A DNA stretch of 64,000 nt from Chloroflexia bacterium SDU3-3 (GTDB lineage Bacteria; Chloroflexota; Chloroflexia; Chloroflexales; Roseiflexaceae): contig WBOU01000013.1 of NCBI GenBank assembly GCA_009268125.1, positions 122,361 to 186,360 on the forward strand. The letters are read 5' to 3'. The notes beneath the pieces are model-generated. The model saw nothing but the letters and a program-made list of their open reading frames with translations, made no database searches and was not told the origin of the DNA. The position numbers and the translations under genes are program-made. This document shows, piece by piece, positions 43,480 to 52,022 of this stretch. How positions within the stretch are numbered: the first letter of the stretch is position 1; every line of letters begins with the position of its first letter.

Positions 43480-43515
43480 GATGCCCAGCGCCATGGATCC
43501 ATGGCGCTGGGCATC
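43480..43515. terminator. 36-bp perfect palindrome between convergent genes
   Basis: Two 18-base arms meet at GGATCC with no loop bases; the outer part is GATGCCCAGCGCC. It sits in the 93-base gap between the phosphoesterase (+) and the membrane protein (-). It probably ends transcription from both sides, though T-runs are lacking. Confidence 0.65.
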
Positions 43516-43547
43516 TGTGCATGGGGCCAGCATGCGCCCCGGCCCGA

Positions 43548-43940
43548 TCAGCGCGGCCCCATGGTGCGATGCAGCTGCTGCACATCATCCGCCAAAAACC
43601 GCACCGACTGCGAAAGCGTCTGGATATCACCCGATGACGAAGGCAGGCTACGCACCGCCTGGGCCAGATCCTCCAGACCCACCGCTGTGGCCCGGGTGTT
43701 CTCCTCGATATCGAGAAAAACACGGAACAGCTCTGAAAAAAGAAGCAGTGGTCCTGCCGCTGCCGCTGGGGCAAGTCCTATCATCAAACTTGGAAATGCC
43801 CAAAAGGAAGGTACTTGCTCACGTGCCACCACGGTACTAAAAACAGCAACAAACGACATCACCAAGAAAAGCGCTGCAACGATGCGCATGAGCACAATTA
43901 CCACCCGCAAAAACACATAGCGCTTGGGAACAGAGAGCAT
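43548..43940 (-). CDS. Small membrane protein of unknown function
   Basis: 130 residues from the ATG at 43938-43940, chosen because AAGGAG lies eleven bases upstream; an in-frame GTG ten codons earlier is the alternative. Two membrane helices (VVIVLMRIVAALFLVMSFVA and WAFPSLMIGLAPAAAAGPLL) are followed by a cytoplasmic coiled-coil-like tail (about 75-130) rich in Leu/Gln/Val at heptad spacing. No family is recognised. It is downstream of the sirtuin gene on the same strand, with a 57-base gap, so they may be co-transcribed. Confidence 0.65.
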   Translation of the reverse strand: MLSVPKRYVFLRVVIVLMRIVAALFLVMSFVAVFSTVVAREQVPSFWAFPSLMIGLAPAAAAGPLLLFSELFRVFLDIEENTRATAVGLEDLAQAVRSLPSSSGDIQTLSQSVRFLADDVQQLHRTMGPR

Positions 43941-43997
43941 AGGATCGCTTTCTCCTTGTGCCGTAGCCACTGCTGCTCGCTACAGGCAACCCTCAGA

Positions 43998-44753
43998 TCA
44001 CGCCGCCGCCTCCGGCCAGGCCGCCCGCACCAGCTCGGGCAGCAGCTGGCCCGCCTGCGCGTGGAAGCGGTACAGCCAGCGCGCCTCGCTGGTCGTCACA
44101 TCCAGGTTGATCACCACCACGGTCGCACCGTGGCCCATCGCGCGCGGCGCAAACGAGGCCGCAGGCTCCACCTCGCCCGAGGTGCCGATCGAGAAAAATA
44201 CATCGCAGGTGCGCACCGCCTCATTCGCGCGGTCGAGCGCCGCGTCGGGCAGGCGCTCGCCGAACCACACGATGTCGGGGCGGATGTGCGCCCCGCAGCG
44301 CGGGCAGGGCGGCGGCTCCTCGCTGCCCTCGGCCCAGGCCTCCACCGGCTCGTGCTCCGCCGAGCACTTCATGTGGTGGATGTTGCCATGCAGCTCCACC
44401 ACATCGGGGCTGCCCGCCCGCTGGTGCAGGCCGTCGATGTTCTGCGTCAGCAGCGTGACCTTGGGTGCGTGGCGCTGCATGGCGGCCAGCGCGTAGTGCG
44501 CGGGGTTGGGCTGGGCAGCCCGCATGGTGGCGCGCAGCCCGCTGTACCACTGCCACACCAGCGCGGGGTTGGCGCGGAAGGCCGCCGGGGTCGCCAGCTC
44601 CTCGGGGCGGTACTGCGACCACAGGCCGGTGAGCGCGGCGCGGAAGGTGGGGATACCGCTCTCGGCGGAGATGCCCGCGCCGGTCAGCACGGCGATGTGG
44701 CGGGCCTGCCGCAGGATCTCGATCAGCGCTGCGGGGATGGGTGGCGTGCTCAT
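43998..44753 (-). CDS. SIR2-family NAD-dependent protein deacylase
   Basis: 251 residues, standard sirtuin length. LTGAGISAESGIPTFR forms the NAD-binding loop, TQNIDGLHQRAG holds the Asn/Asp pair, and ELHGNIHHMKC carries the catalytic His. GTSGEVEPAA and INLDVTTSEA complete the Rossmann part. The zinc site is unusual: the second pair CPRCG is normal, but the first knuckle reads KCSAEH, with only one Cys and a possible His ligand. The enzyme removes acyl groups from lysines using NAD. GAGGAAG precedes the ATG. Possibly forms an operon with the membrane protein downstream. Confidence 0.9.
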   Translation of the reverse strand: MSTPPIPAALIEILRQARHIAVLTGAGISAESGIPTFRAALTGLWSQYRPEELATPAAFRANPALVWQWYSGLRATMRAAQPNPAHYALAAMQRHAPKVTLLTQNIDGLHQRAGSPDVVELHGNIHHMKCSAEHEPVEAWAEGSEEPPPCPRCGAHIRPDIVWFGERLPDAALDRANEAVRTCDVFFSIGTSGEVEPAASFAPRAMGHGATVVVINLDVTTSEARWLYRFHAQAGQLLPELVRAAWPEAAA

Positions 44754-44963
44754 AGGCGCTTCCTCTTATCATGGGGATGAATGCACTGGCGGCTATGATA
44801 GCGCAAAATACGCCCCTGGGCGTTATCCCAAAAAGACGATGATCGCCTGCTTGCTTGGTGCGATCTCGCCCCGAGCGATCACCGAAAATCACCACAGCCG
44901 AAGTTTATGTCTATAGACCAGGGTCTACCTGTTATCAACCCCTCAACACAAGGCTGGTATCAC

Positions 44964-45974
44964 ATGGGAGAACGACCCCTCATCCGCCGGAAGGAATCCG
45001 CCGCCCAAGCCGCGCCGCAGCAGCTCGACATCTACGGCGGCGAGCCGCAGCAGCCACCGCCACAGCAGCACCACAGCCTTGGCGGCTTCCAGCTGCCCAG
45101 CCAGGCCCAGCAGGCCCAGCTCGACAGCGACGCCCAGTCGCCCTTCAGCGCGCTCATTCGCCCAGGGCGCGGCCCCGACTGGAGCAGCCCGCCGCAGACC
45201 ACCACAGCCACCCATCAGCTGGTCGCAAGCATCCCCATGGCCCCTAGCCCCAGCGCCCGCGCCGCACCCACAGGCAGCGCGGCCCAGACCGACGCCGACA
45301 CCGTGGGGCCAGGCGGTGCCGACCGCGAGGAGGTAGACGACAAGGGCGGTATCACCATGACCGAGAGCGACGCGGTCGGGGCGGCACTTACCTACACGCC
45401 CACCATCGCCAACAGCGGCACGCCTGGCGCAGACGAGTTCGGTGTGACAAGCACGCGCACCCGGATCAATGGCATCAATGTCACCCAGGACGCGACGGCT
45501 CACACGTTTAATGTCACTGCCACTGTCAACAACGACATCACTTGGTCGGTCCACTCGCTCGGCAGAACCGATATTCCCAACGAGAATGCGGCTGCGATCA
45601 CGAAGGACAACTACACGACCGTGGTTTCCGACCTCACCCCCGATATGACATCCGACAACGGACGCCCGCCACGCACTCAGTTCTGGGCCAGCGATCTGAC
45701 CCAGCGGCACGAGCAGTTTCACGCCAACGAGCGCGCCCACACCTATGGCCAGCCAGCCTTTGATTTCGCCCGCACCTGGCTGACCGCCCAATCGGCGAAC
45801 TCGGCAGCCGACGCGACCACGCTGGCCCAGCAGGTGCCGGGCAAGATGCGCGAGAGCTACAATGCCAGCTACGCGCCAGGCAAGGAGAGCCGCGCCTACG
45901 GCGATGGCGCCCCGCTCTATCTGGCGCGGGCCACCGCTGTCCGCAACAAGGGGCAGAGCAACCAGTATCCCTAG
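44964..45974 (+). CDS. Putative HExxH metallopeptidase-like protein with disordered N-terminus
   Basis: 336 residues from the ATG at 44964 (MGERPLIRRKES, AAGG upstream); an in-frame ATG at 44907 is possible but lacks a site. The first 130 residues are rich in Pro, Gln and Ala and likely unstructured. A beta-rich middle (TYTPTIANSGTPG, FNVTATVNNDITWSV) precedes QRHEQFHANERAHTYG (near 245). This is a zincin-type HExxH followed by a Glu, as in DUF922/DUF4157-like putative peptidases often linked to extracellular contractile injection systems. No signal peptide. A HEAT-repeat protein follows 19 bases later. Substrate and export route are unknown. Confidence 0.6.
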   Translation: MGERPLIRRKESAAQAAPQQLDIYGGEPQQPPPQQHHSLGGFQLPSQAQQAQLDSDAQSPFSALIRPGRGPDWSSPPQTTTATHQLVASIPMAPSPSARAAPTGSAAQTDADTVGPGGADREEVDDKGGITMTESDAVGAALTYTPTIANSGTPGADEFGVTSTRTRINGINVTQDATAHTFNVTATVNNDITWSVHSLGRTDIPNENAAAITKDNYTTVVSDLTPDMTSDNGRPPRTQFWASDLTQRHEQFHANERAHTYGQPAFDFARTWLTAQSANSAADATTLAQQVPGKMRESYNASYAPGKESRAYGDGAPLYLARATAVRNKGQSNQYP

Positions 45975-45993
45975 CTAGCATGGAGAAGACACC

Positions 45994-46698
45994 ATGGCGA
46001 TGATAGAAGAGAGCGACGGCGACACAGAAGAAGACATCGTGCTCGATATCGCCGACCCGCCGCCCAGCCTGCCATACGCCTACATCGACGACTACCACGC
46101 CCAGGCGCTGCTTACCGCCAACGGGGTCGCGCTCGATCAGGGCGCGCTGGAGGCCGCACTGGGCCACCCCGAGGCGGTGCTGCGCGGCGCTGCGGCCCAT
46201 GTGCTGGGCAGCAAGGGCCTAGCTCAGTCGGCCCCGAAGATCGCCCAGCTGCACGACAGCGCCGATGATCTGGTGCGGGTCGAGTGCGCCTATGCCCTGG
46301 TGCGGCTGGGGCGCGGCGAGTACCGCGACTCGCTGCACGCCAGCCTAGCGCTGCCGCAGCACGCCTACCTCGGCCCCTCGCTGGCGGCGGGCGATCTGGC
46401 CCGGTTGGGCGACCCCGCCGGATTCGATGTGGTGCGGCAGGCGCTCGGCTACGAAAATGTGATCATCCGTGTGGTGGCCACCAAGCAGCTGCTGCACTTT
46501 GCGCCCTTCCACCCCCAGGTCGCCATCTACGATCTATTTGCCCAGGCCCTGAACGATCAGCACGCCGACATCCCCTGGCTGGCGGTGCGCCAGCTGGGCG
46601 AGCTAGGCACCCCCGAGGCGCAGGCGCTGCTAGAGCGCTACGCCGCCACTGGCGACGACCTCGCCCTGCGCGCGGTGGCCCAGCGCGCCCTCGGCTAG
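45994..46698 (+). CDS. HEAT-repeat protein
   Basis: 234 residues. An acidic N-terminus (DGDTEEDIVLDIADPPPS) precedes five or six helical repeats of about 30 residues (LGHPEAVLRGAAAHVLGSKG, DDLVRVECAYALVRLGRGEY, YENVIIRVVATKQLLHFAPF). HEAT/PBS-lyase-type scaffolds bind other proteins; no catalytic residues are expected. GGAGAAG precedes the ATG. The gene follows the HExxH protein by 19 bases, so it is probably its partner, chaperone or immunity-like binder. That last point is inference from spacing. Confidence 0.75.
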   Translation: MAMIEESDGDTEEDIVLDIADPPPSLPYAYIDDYHAQALLTANGVALDQGALEAALGHPEAVLRGAAAHVLGSKGLAQSAPKIAQLHDSADDLVRVECAYALVRLGRGEYRDSLHASLALPQHAYLGPSLAAGDLARLGDPAGFDVVRQALGYENVIIRVVATKQLLHFAPFHPQVAIYDLFAQALNDQHADIPWLAVRQLGELGTPEAQALLERYAATGDDLALRAVAQRALG

Positions 46699-46901
46699 CA
46701 TCGCACACATACCATATCCTTCCGCAAAGGGTGGCTTCGGGCCGCCCTTTACGCTGCCTGGAATATGCCCATAGGCCATTGCCAAGCTCGGCAGCGCCTC
46801 GATACCATCTGCCCACGCGAGCCACCTTGTGCTGTTCTGGTACTATCGGCGATAATCGCCGCAGACGACATAGCCAGAAGCCCCAGCAGAAGGAGCACAC
46901 A

Positions 46902-47741
46902 ATGACACACATCTTCTTCCCGCAGTGGCAGGGCAGCCACGGTCGAGCCGACCTCGCGCCAAGCGCGGCGGCCCTGCGCCAAGCCATCGATGAGGCCGCC
47001 AGCCCTACCGCAGTACAATGGGTCGACATCCCGCTGATCGAGACCGGGCAGCAGCACCACGAGCAGGGCATCCTCAGCCGGGGCGACCTACTCGGGCAGC
47101 TGGGCCACGCCAGCCAGCTCATCCGCAGCCTGCGCCCCTAGCGCCTAGCGTTGCTGGGCGGCGACTGCGGTATTGAGGTAGCCGCGATCCCGGCGTTGCA
47201 CGAGCGCTACGGCGCTTCGCTGGGCGTGCTGTGGGTGGATGCCCACGCCGACCTCAACACCCCCCAGTCGTCGCCCAGCGCCACGTTCCACGGCATGCCG
47301 CTGCGGGTGCTGCTGGGCGAGGGCGACCCCGCGTTCACCGCGCTTGCGGGCCGGGCCTTGGCGCCCGAGCAGGTGGCGCTGGTGGGCGTGCGCGATCTGG
47401 ATGCACCCGAGCAGCACTACATCCAGCAGCACGGCATCGCCAGCATCGCCGGGGAAGAGCTGCAGGCGCGGCCAGGCTCCCCCGCCGAGCTGCTGCTTGG
47501 CCGTGGCTGCCAGCACATCTATGTCCACCTCGACATGGATGCGCTTGAGCCTACCGAGTTCCCCTTTAGCGCCATGCCGACCGCAGGCGGCCTGCCCATC
47601 CTCGCCGTCGCACAGATGCTTGAGCACCTGGCGCAGCAGCATGCCCTGGTGGGCCTCGGACTCACCGAGTATGCCTCGGCTACCGGCGAGGGGGCCAGGC
47701 AGCTGGCCCCGATCCTGGCGCATTTCCTTCGGCTTGGCTAG
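46902..47741 (+). pseudogene. Arginase-family gene interrupted by an in-frame amber codon
   Basis: The frame would give 279 residues of an arginase/agmatinase/formiminoglutamase-type enzyme: LALLGGDCGIEV, LWVDAHADLNTP, and YVHLDMDALEP carry the manganese-binding Asp and His residues. Codon 80 is TAG (47139-47141), in SLRP-stop-RLALLGGDC, exactly before the metal-binding half. GAG at this place, one base away, would suit the family. AAGGAG precedes the ATG. Either this is a recent pseudogene, the stop is read through, or translation restarts at the TTG at 47151, which would give a 196-residue fragment containing all metal ligands. A sequencing error is also possible. Confidence 0.8.
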
Positions 47742-47873
47742 GCTATCCTCGCGCTGCGGGCCTTCGCATCTCGTGCACCGATGGCGGCGCGGCACTGGCA
47801 GCACGCGCCCGATTCTTCGCCTCAGAGCACGGCTATACCGCCTTGCATCGGCATGTATTTAAAAAGTTTTCGC

Positions 47874-47904
47874 TTGACAAATTGTCCTTATTAGCACATA
47901 CTAA
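47874..47904 (+). promoter_or_regulatory. Promoter of the siderophore-binding gene with possible metal-regulator box
   Basis: TTGACA (47874-47879), 17 bases, CATACT (47897-47902). Overlapping the -10 is TTAG-CACATA-CTAA (47891-47904), a partial dyad resembling half of a DtxR/IdeR-type iron box. The promoter is well supported; the iron box is a guess. Confidence 0.5.
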
Positions 47905-47947
47905 CCGGCACAAACGATAGCCAGATGGTTCTTAGAGGATGTTTGCC

Positions 47948-49093
47948 GTGACACGAAACCTGTTCATCATGCCCGCGCTCGCCGCCGTGCTGCTGAGCGC
48001 CTGCGGTGCACCCGCAGCAACAGCCCCCACAGCCCCAGCGAGCACCGCAGCCGCTGCCACCACCGCCGCCACCGCTGCTGCAGCACCGGCAGCCGCCACC
48101 GCCGCCGCCGATGTCACCGCTGCACCCGCCGAGGCGACCGCCGCACCTGCCACAGCAGCGGCAGATACCGCCGCAGCATTCCCCGTGACCATCAAGCATA
48201 AGTTTGGCAGCACCACCATCACCGCCGAGCCAAAGCGGATTGTCACCGTGGGCCTGACCGATCACGATGCGCTGCTGGCGCTGGGGATCGTGCCGGTGGG
48301 CGTGACCGAGTGGTTTGGCAACTACCCCTCGGCCACATGGCCCTGGGCGCAGGATGAGCTTGGCGACGCTAAGCCCGAGGTGGTCGGCACCTCCGCCGAG
48401 GGCGTCAGCTTCGAGAAGATCGCCGCGCTCAAGCCCGACCTTATCCTCGCGCTCTACTCCGGCGTCACCGAGGATCAGTACAAGCTGCTGGCCCAGATCG
48501 CCCCGACTGTGGCCCAGCCCGGCGAGTATGTAGACTACGGCATCTCCTGGCAGGAGCTGACCGACACCGTTGGCAAGGCGGTGGGTAAAGAGGCCCAGGC
48601 CCAGGCGCTGATCAAGGGCGTGGAGGATAAGTTCGCCGCCGTGCGCGCCGAGCACCCCGAGTTCGCGGGCAAGAGCGCGCTGGTGGCCACGCCCTACCAG
48701 GGCATCTGGGTCTACGGGCCGCAAGATCCGCGTGGGCGATTCCTGACCCTGCTCGGCTTTACGCTACCCGAGGATCTTGGCAGCATCACCGGGGCCGAGT
48801 TCGGCGGCAACCTGAGCATGGAGAAGGTCGATCTGCTCAACGTGGATGCGCTGATCTGGCTGGACGCCAAGCAGGGCGAAGGCCCGCTGGCCGAGGAGGT
48901 TTACGCCAAGCTGCCGGTGCACAGCGAGGGCCGCGAGGTGCTGCTGAGCAGCGAGTCGCCGCTGGGTGGCGCTACCTCGTTTGTGAGCGTGCTGAGCCTG
49001 CCCTACCTGCTCGACGGTATCACGCCCATGCTCTCGGCAGCTGTCGATGGCAAGACCGATACCGCAGTGCCGACCGCTGCTGCGAACAACTAG
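47948..49093 (+). CDS. Iron-siderophore-type ABC transporter substrate-binding lipoprotein
   Basis: 381 residues from the GTG at 47948, which has AGAGG at proper spacing; an ATG at 47939 touches that site. Signal peptide and lipobox (PALAAVLLSACG, Cys near 18) are followed by a 55-residue Ala/Thr/Pro-rich linker, then a helical-backbone FepB/FhuD-type periplasmic-binding domain (PKRIVTVGLTDHDALLALGI, FEKIAALKPDLILALYSGVT, LVATPYQGIWVYGPQDPRG). It should capture a ferric siderophore or similar chelate outside the membrane. No permease or ATPase gene is adjacent, so it works with a system encoded elsewhere. It ends in a strong terminator. Confidence 0.88.
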   Translation: MTRNLFIMPALAAVLLSACGAPAATAPTAPASTAAAATTAATAAAAPAAATAAADVTAAPAEATAAPATAAADTAAAFPVTIKHKFGSTTITAEPKRIVTVGLTDHDALLALGIVPVGVTEWFGNYPSATWPWAQDELGDAKPEVVGTSAEGVSFEKIAALKPDLILALYSGVTEDQYKLLAQIAPTVAQPGEYVDYGISWQELTDTVGKAVGKEAQAQALIKGVEDKFAAVRAEHPEFAGKSALVATPYQGIWVYGPQDPRGRFLTLLGFTLPEDLGSITGAEFGGNLSMEKVDLLNVDALIWLDAKQGEGPLAEEVYAKLPVHSEGREVLLSSESPLGGATSFVSVLSLPYLLDGITPMLSAAVDGKTDTAVPTAAANN

Positions 49094-49128
49094 CCGCACC
49101 ATAGGCTCGACATAGCCCGCTTCAATAG

Positions 49129-49179
49129 AAGGCCCCGCCTCCAGTGCAAACAATGCTACTGGGAGCGGGGCCTTTTCTT
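49129..49179 (+). terminator. Intrinsic terminator of the siderophore-binding gene
   Basis: AAGGCCCCGC (49129-49138) and the matching GCGGGGCCTT, with an extended stem through CCAGT/ACTGG, end in TTTTCTT. Confidence 0.8.
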
Positions 49180-49218
49180 AACAGCGCTGCAGCGGCAGAG
49201 CAGTGTGGCTGGGCGCTC

Positions 49219-49554
49219 GGGCAAGCTGCATCTGCCCTTGGGCAGTGTGGATTGCTACCTGGGCACGCTGCATCTACGCTCGGACGTTCTGCATCTGCCC
49301 TTGGGCAAGCTGCATCTGCCCTTGGGCAGTGTGGTTTGATACTTGGGCACGCTGCATCTACGCTCGGACGTTCTGCATCTGCGCTCGGGCAAGCTGCATC
49401 TGCCCTTGGGCAGTGTGGATTGATACTTGGGCACGCTGCATCTACGCTCGGACGTTCTGCATCTGCGCTTGGACTGACTGGATTGCTACCTGGGCACGCT
49501 GCATCTGCACTTGGGCAAATCGCATTGTTGCCTGGGCAGCCTCATTGTAGGGCT
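49219..49554. repeat. 21-bp tandem repeat array with 84-bp higher-order period
   Basis: Sixteen units of 21 bases, for example GGGCAAGCTGCATCTGCCCT(T), GGGCAGTGTGGATTGCTACC(T), GGGCACGCTGCATCTACGCT(C) and GGACGTTCTGCATCTGCGCT(C). These four unit types recur in the same order three times (84-bp period) before decaying. Because 21 is a multiple of three, each forward frame reads a heptad-like peptide. In the frame continuous with the downstream gene, three TGA stops occur; the other two forward frames stay open through the array. Confidence 0.9.
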
Positions 49555-49555
49555 G

Positions 49556-49919
49556 GACACCGGACCGCAGACCATCAAGAAGAGCATTTTCATCAATGGT
49601 CTAGAGCTAGACCTCGTGACCCACGACATCGGGATGTTCTGCGAGCTGCTGCAGAAGAAGAGGTGAGGTGGAAGCCAACCTCGTCCGCCTGAACGAGCAC
49701 TTTCGCCTGCCCTTCCTGCCCGAGCTGATCGCGCAGAAGGTCGAGGGCGAGGAGGGCGGCGAGCTGAGCGATGGCGACATCGGCCTGATCGAGCGCGAGC
49801 ACCTGCGGCTGCGCGCCGAGCTAGAGCGCCAGCACGCGGCCAGCAGCCTGCCCGAGCACAGCGACGCCCGCGCCGATCTGCACGATCTGCTCGTGCGGCT
49901 GCGGCTGGGCGCGCGCTAG
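49556..49919 (+). pseudogene. Decayed RlaP-type nucleotidyltransferase gene
   Basis: Two separate blocks of one family are visible. 49565-49663 reads QTIKKSIFINGLELDLVTHD then IGMFCELLQKK and a stop. 49668-49919 continues in another frame with EANLVRLNEHFRLPFLPELI to LHDLLVRLRLGAR. In my memory of the RNA-ligase-associated nucleotidyltransferase family (RlaP, DUF2204/PF10127-like), these segments are normally separated by over 100 residues, and the N-terminal nucleotidyltransferase core precedes them. Here the core is replaced by the 21-bp repeat array and the middle is deleted. The second block might still be translated from the GTG at 49668. Confidence 0.55.
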
Positions 49920-49945
49920 GCGCGTGGGCAAGCCAAAGCCATGCA

Positions 49946-49980
49946 TATGGCCTGCCCCTCGATATGAGGGGCAGGCCATA
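49946..49980. terminator. Bidirectional hairpin
   Basis: A perfect 15-bp stem, TATGGCCTGCCCCTC with its complement, around GATAT, lies between converging genes. Confidence 0.75.
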
Positions 49981-50024
49981 GCTTGAATAAAGCATCACCC
50001 GCGCACGAGAGGCCAGTAGGGCGA

Positions 50025-52022
50025 TCACTGTCCCAGGTTTTTCAGCTCCTCCAGGGCGTTCTCCACCTTCTGGGCCTCCTCGGCATCGCCGTGCTGCTTG
50101 TAGAGCGCGATCGACTTCTGCCAATCGGCGGTCGCCTTGGAGACCTGGCCCTGCTTGCGGTAGCTCTGGCCGCGATTATAGTAGGCGGCGGCGTCATCCG
50201 GCACGTGCTGAAGGTAGCGCGTATAGTCGCTGATCGCCGCCGCGTAGTCGCCTAGGTGGTAGTGCGCCACGCCCTTGGTGAAATGGGCGCAGTAGTAGGT
50301 CGGGTCGAGCGAGAGGGCCGTATTCGCATCTTTGAGCGCACCATTGTACTCATCGATCTCCAGCTTCGCATCACCACGCGAGCAGTAGAGCGCCGCGCTC
50401 TTGGGCCGCAGCTTGATGGCGCGATCCAGATCGGCGATCGCCTCCTGATACTTCTCTTGTGATTTGTAGAGGATAGCTCGGCTCTGCAGCGGGCTGGCAA
50501 ACGTGGGCGCGAGCTTGATCGCCTGGGCGTAATCCTCCAGCGCGCTCGCGGCATCGCCAGCTGAGTCATAGGCCCGCCCGCGCAGGTAGAGCGCATCGGC
50601 AAAGGATGGTTGCAGCTTCAGCGCCGTGGTGGCATCCTTGATCGACGCATCCCACTGCTCAAGATTACTATAGGTAAGCGCGCGCGTATAGTAGATCTCG
50701 GCATAGCTGGGATCAGCCTTGATAGCCTTCTCCAGACTCTCCAGCGCGGCATCGGTCTGGCCTAGATAGTTCAACATCCGGCCCATATGATAGTCGGCGC
50801 GCTTGGATTCGGGATCGAGCTGCTGCCCGCGCTTGTAGTCATCGGCCCCCGCCTTCAGATCCTCGGCCATCAGCACCTTGAGATCGCCACGGAAATAGTA
50901 GGCGTCGGCGTTCTTGGGGTCGAGCGCCACCGCCTGGTCGTACCCGGCCAGCGCGCCCTGGTAGTCGGCCTCGCGTCGCTCAAGCAGCAGCGCGTTGGCC
51001 ACCACCTGATCGGCATCGGAGAGCGCGGCGGTAGGCACCGGCGTGGCCGCGCCTAGGGCCTGGGCTGTCTGGGTCGCCGCGACGATCAGGTTGGTGAAAA
51101 CATCGCCGCTCGACGGCGCGGCGGTGGGCAGCGGCGTGGTGGTGGAGATAGGGGCCGCCGCAGCCGTGGGAGTGGGTACTGCCGTGGTCGCAGTACCGTC
51201 TGTGGTAGCGACCGGCACAGTGGTCTCAGCAGCAAAGGGAGCTGCCGTGGCAGCCTGCGCGGCGGTAGCGGCAGGGGCAACGGTAGGCGAGACACTGGGC
51301 GGCGGGCCAAACGTGACCGAGCCAGCGTCGGCGCTCGGCAGGGTTGGCTCGGCCACAGCGAGCGTTGGCCCGCCGCCGCCTATGCTGGATAGGAGCGACG
51401 GCTGCACGAGCAGCACAACGACCAGCCCAAGCACGCCCACCAGCAGCAGCCCGCTGATCACCCATAGCGCCACATTCAGCGGGTTGGAGCGGCCCGAGCT
51501 GCCACCGCCGTGAGCCTTTCCTCCTCCATGCGCCATGCGCAAGGCATCGACGGTAGACTCGGTGCCGGGCGTGGGCGAGTCGGGGCGCGCTGCAAGCCGA
51601 GCGGCTGTGGGTTCGGGCGGCGACAGCGAGGACGTAGACGCTTGCACGAGCGGTGGGGGTGGCGTGACGGGCACAGAGCGGGGCGCCGCCGCTGGCGACA
51701 CAGGGGGGGTAGGGGCTATCGGCGCGGGGCGCGGGGCTGCGGGCGCAGGCAGCGGCGAGCGGGCGGGCACCAGCGGCAGCTTGGCCAGGCCGCGCTGGGC
51801 CGCCACGTTCCCCGCATCGGCATGCAGCACCTGCTCAAGGCAGTAGCGGCGCTCGCCGTCGGTCTCCACCGCGCCCGAGAGCCAGAGCCAGGCCACCGGA
51901 TCGTGGGGCGCGGCCTGCAGCACCTGGAAAAGCAGCGCGCGGGCCTGGGCTGTATCGCCGCCGCGTAGGGCGGCCACGCCGCGCTCGCGCAGCGCGGCCA
52001 GATCGGCTTGAGAAGGGTTCAT
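50025..52022 (-). CDS. Membrane-anchored TPR protein
   Basis: 665 residues from the ATG at 52020-52022; no strong ribosome site. A short N-terminal helical repeat (RERGVAALRGGDTAQARALL) is followed by a Pro/Ala-rich stretch. One membrane helix lies near 185-205 (VALWVISGLLLVGVLGLVVV), then an Ala/Thr/Pro-rich spacer. About nine TPR units fill the C-terminal 310 residues (for example YYFRGDLKVLMAEDLKAGAD, YYTRALTYSNLEQWDASIKD). The repeats would lie outside the cell and bind proteins or scaffold an envelope complex. A single gene ending at a hairpin. Confidence 0.85.
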   Translation of the reverse strand: MNPSQADLAALRERGVAALRGGDTAQARALLFQVLQAAPHDPVAWLWLSGAVETDGERRYCLEQVLHADAGNVAAQRGLAKLPLVPARSPLPAPAAPRPAPIAPTPPVSPAAAPRSVPVTPPPPLVQASTSSLSPPEPTAARLAARPDSPTPGTESTVDALRMAHGGGKAHGGGSSGRSNPLNVALWVISGLLLVGVLGLVVVLLVQPSLLSSIGGGGPTLAVAEPTLPSADAGSVTFGPPPSVSPTVAPAATAAQAATAAPFAAETTVPVATTDGTATTAVPTPTAAAAPISTTTPLPTAAPSSGDVFTNLIVAATQTAQALGAATPVPTAALSDADQVVANALLLERREADYQGALAGYDQAVALDPKNADAYYFRGDLKVLMAEDLKAGADDYKRGQQLDPESKRADYHMGRMLNYLGQTDAALESLEKAIKADPSYAEIYYTRALTYSNLEQWDASIKDATTALKLQPSFADALYLRGRAYDSAGDAASALEDYAQAIKLAPTFASPLQSRAILYKSQEKYQEAIADLDRAIKLRPKSAALYCSRGDAKLEIDEYNGALKDANTALSLDPTYYCAHFTKGVAHYHLGDYAAAISDYTRYLQHVPDDAAAYYNRGQSYRKQGQVSKATADWQKSIALYKQHGDAEEAQKVENALEELKNLGQ

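Noticed and set aside
49203..49550. Cys/Trp-rich heptad frame (ARASCICPW, ATWARCIYA) in the 21-bp array
   Set aside because: Tempting as a Cys-rich repeat peptide, but there is no ribosome site or leader and it is simply another frame of the same array.
49219..49554. CRISPR array
   Set aside because: Units are contiguous 21-mers without unique spacers, and no cas genes are present.
49144..49692. 182-codon frame reading the 21-bp array as Ala/Gly-rich heptads (LGQAASA, LGRSASA)
   Set aside because: It begins inside the terminator hairpin of the preceding gene and ends out of frame with the downstream nucleotidyltransferase blocks. Openness is explained by the repeat period being a multiple of three.
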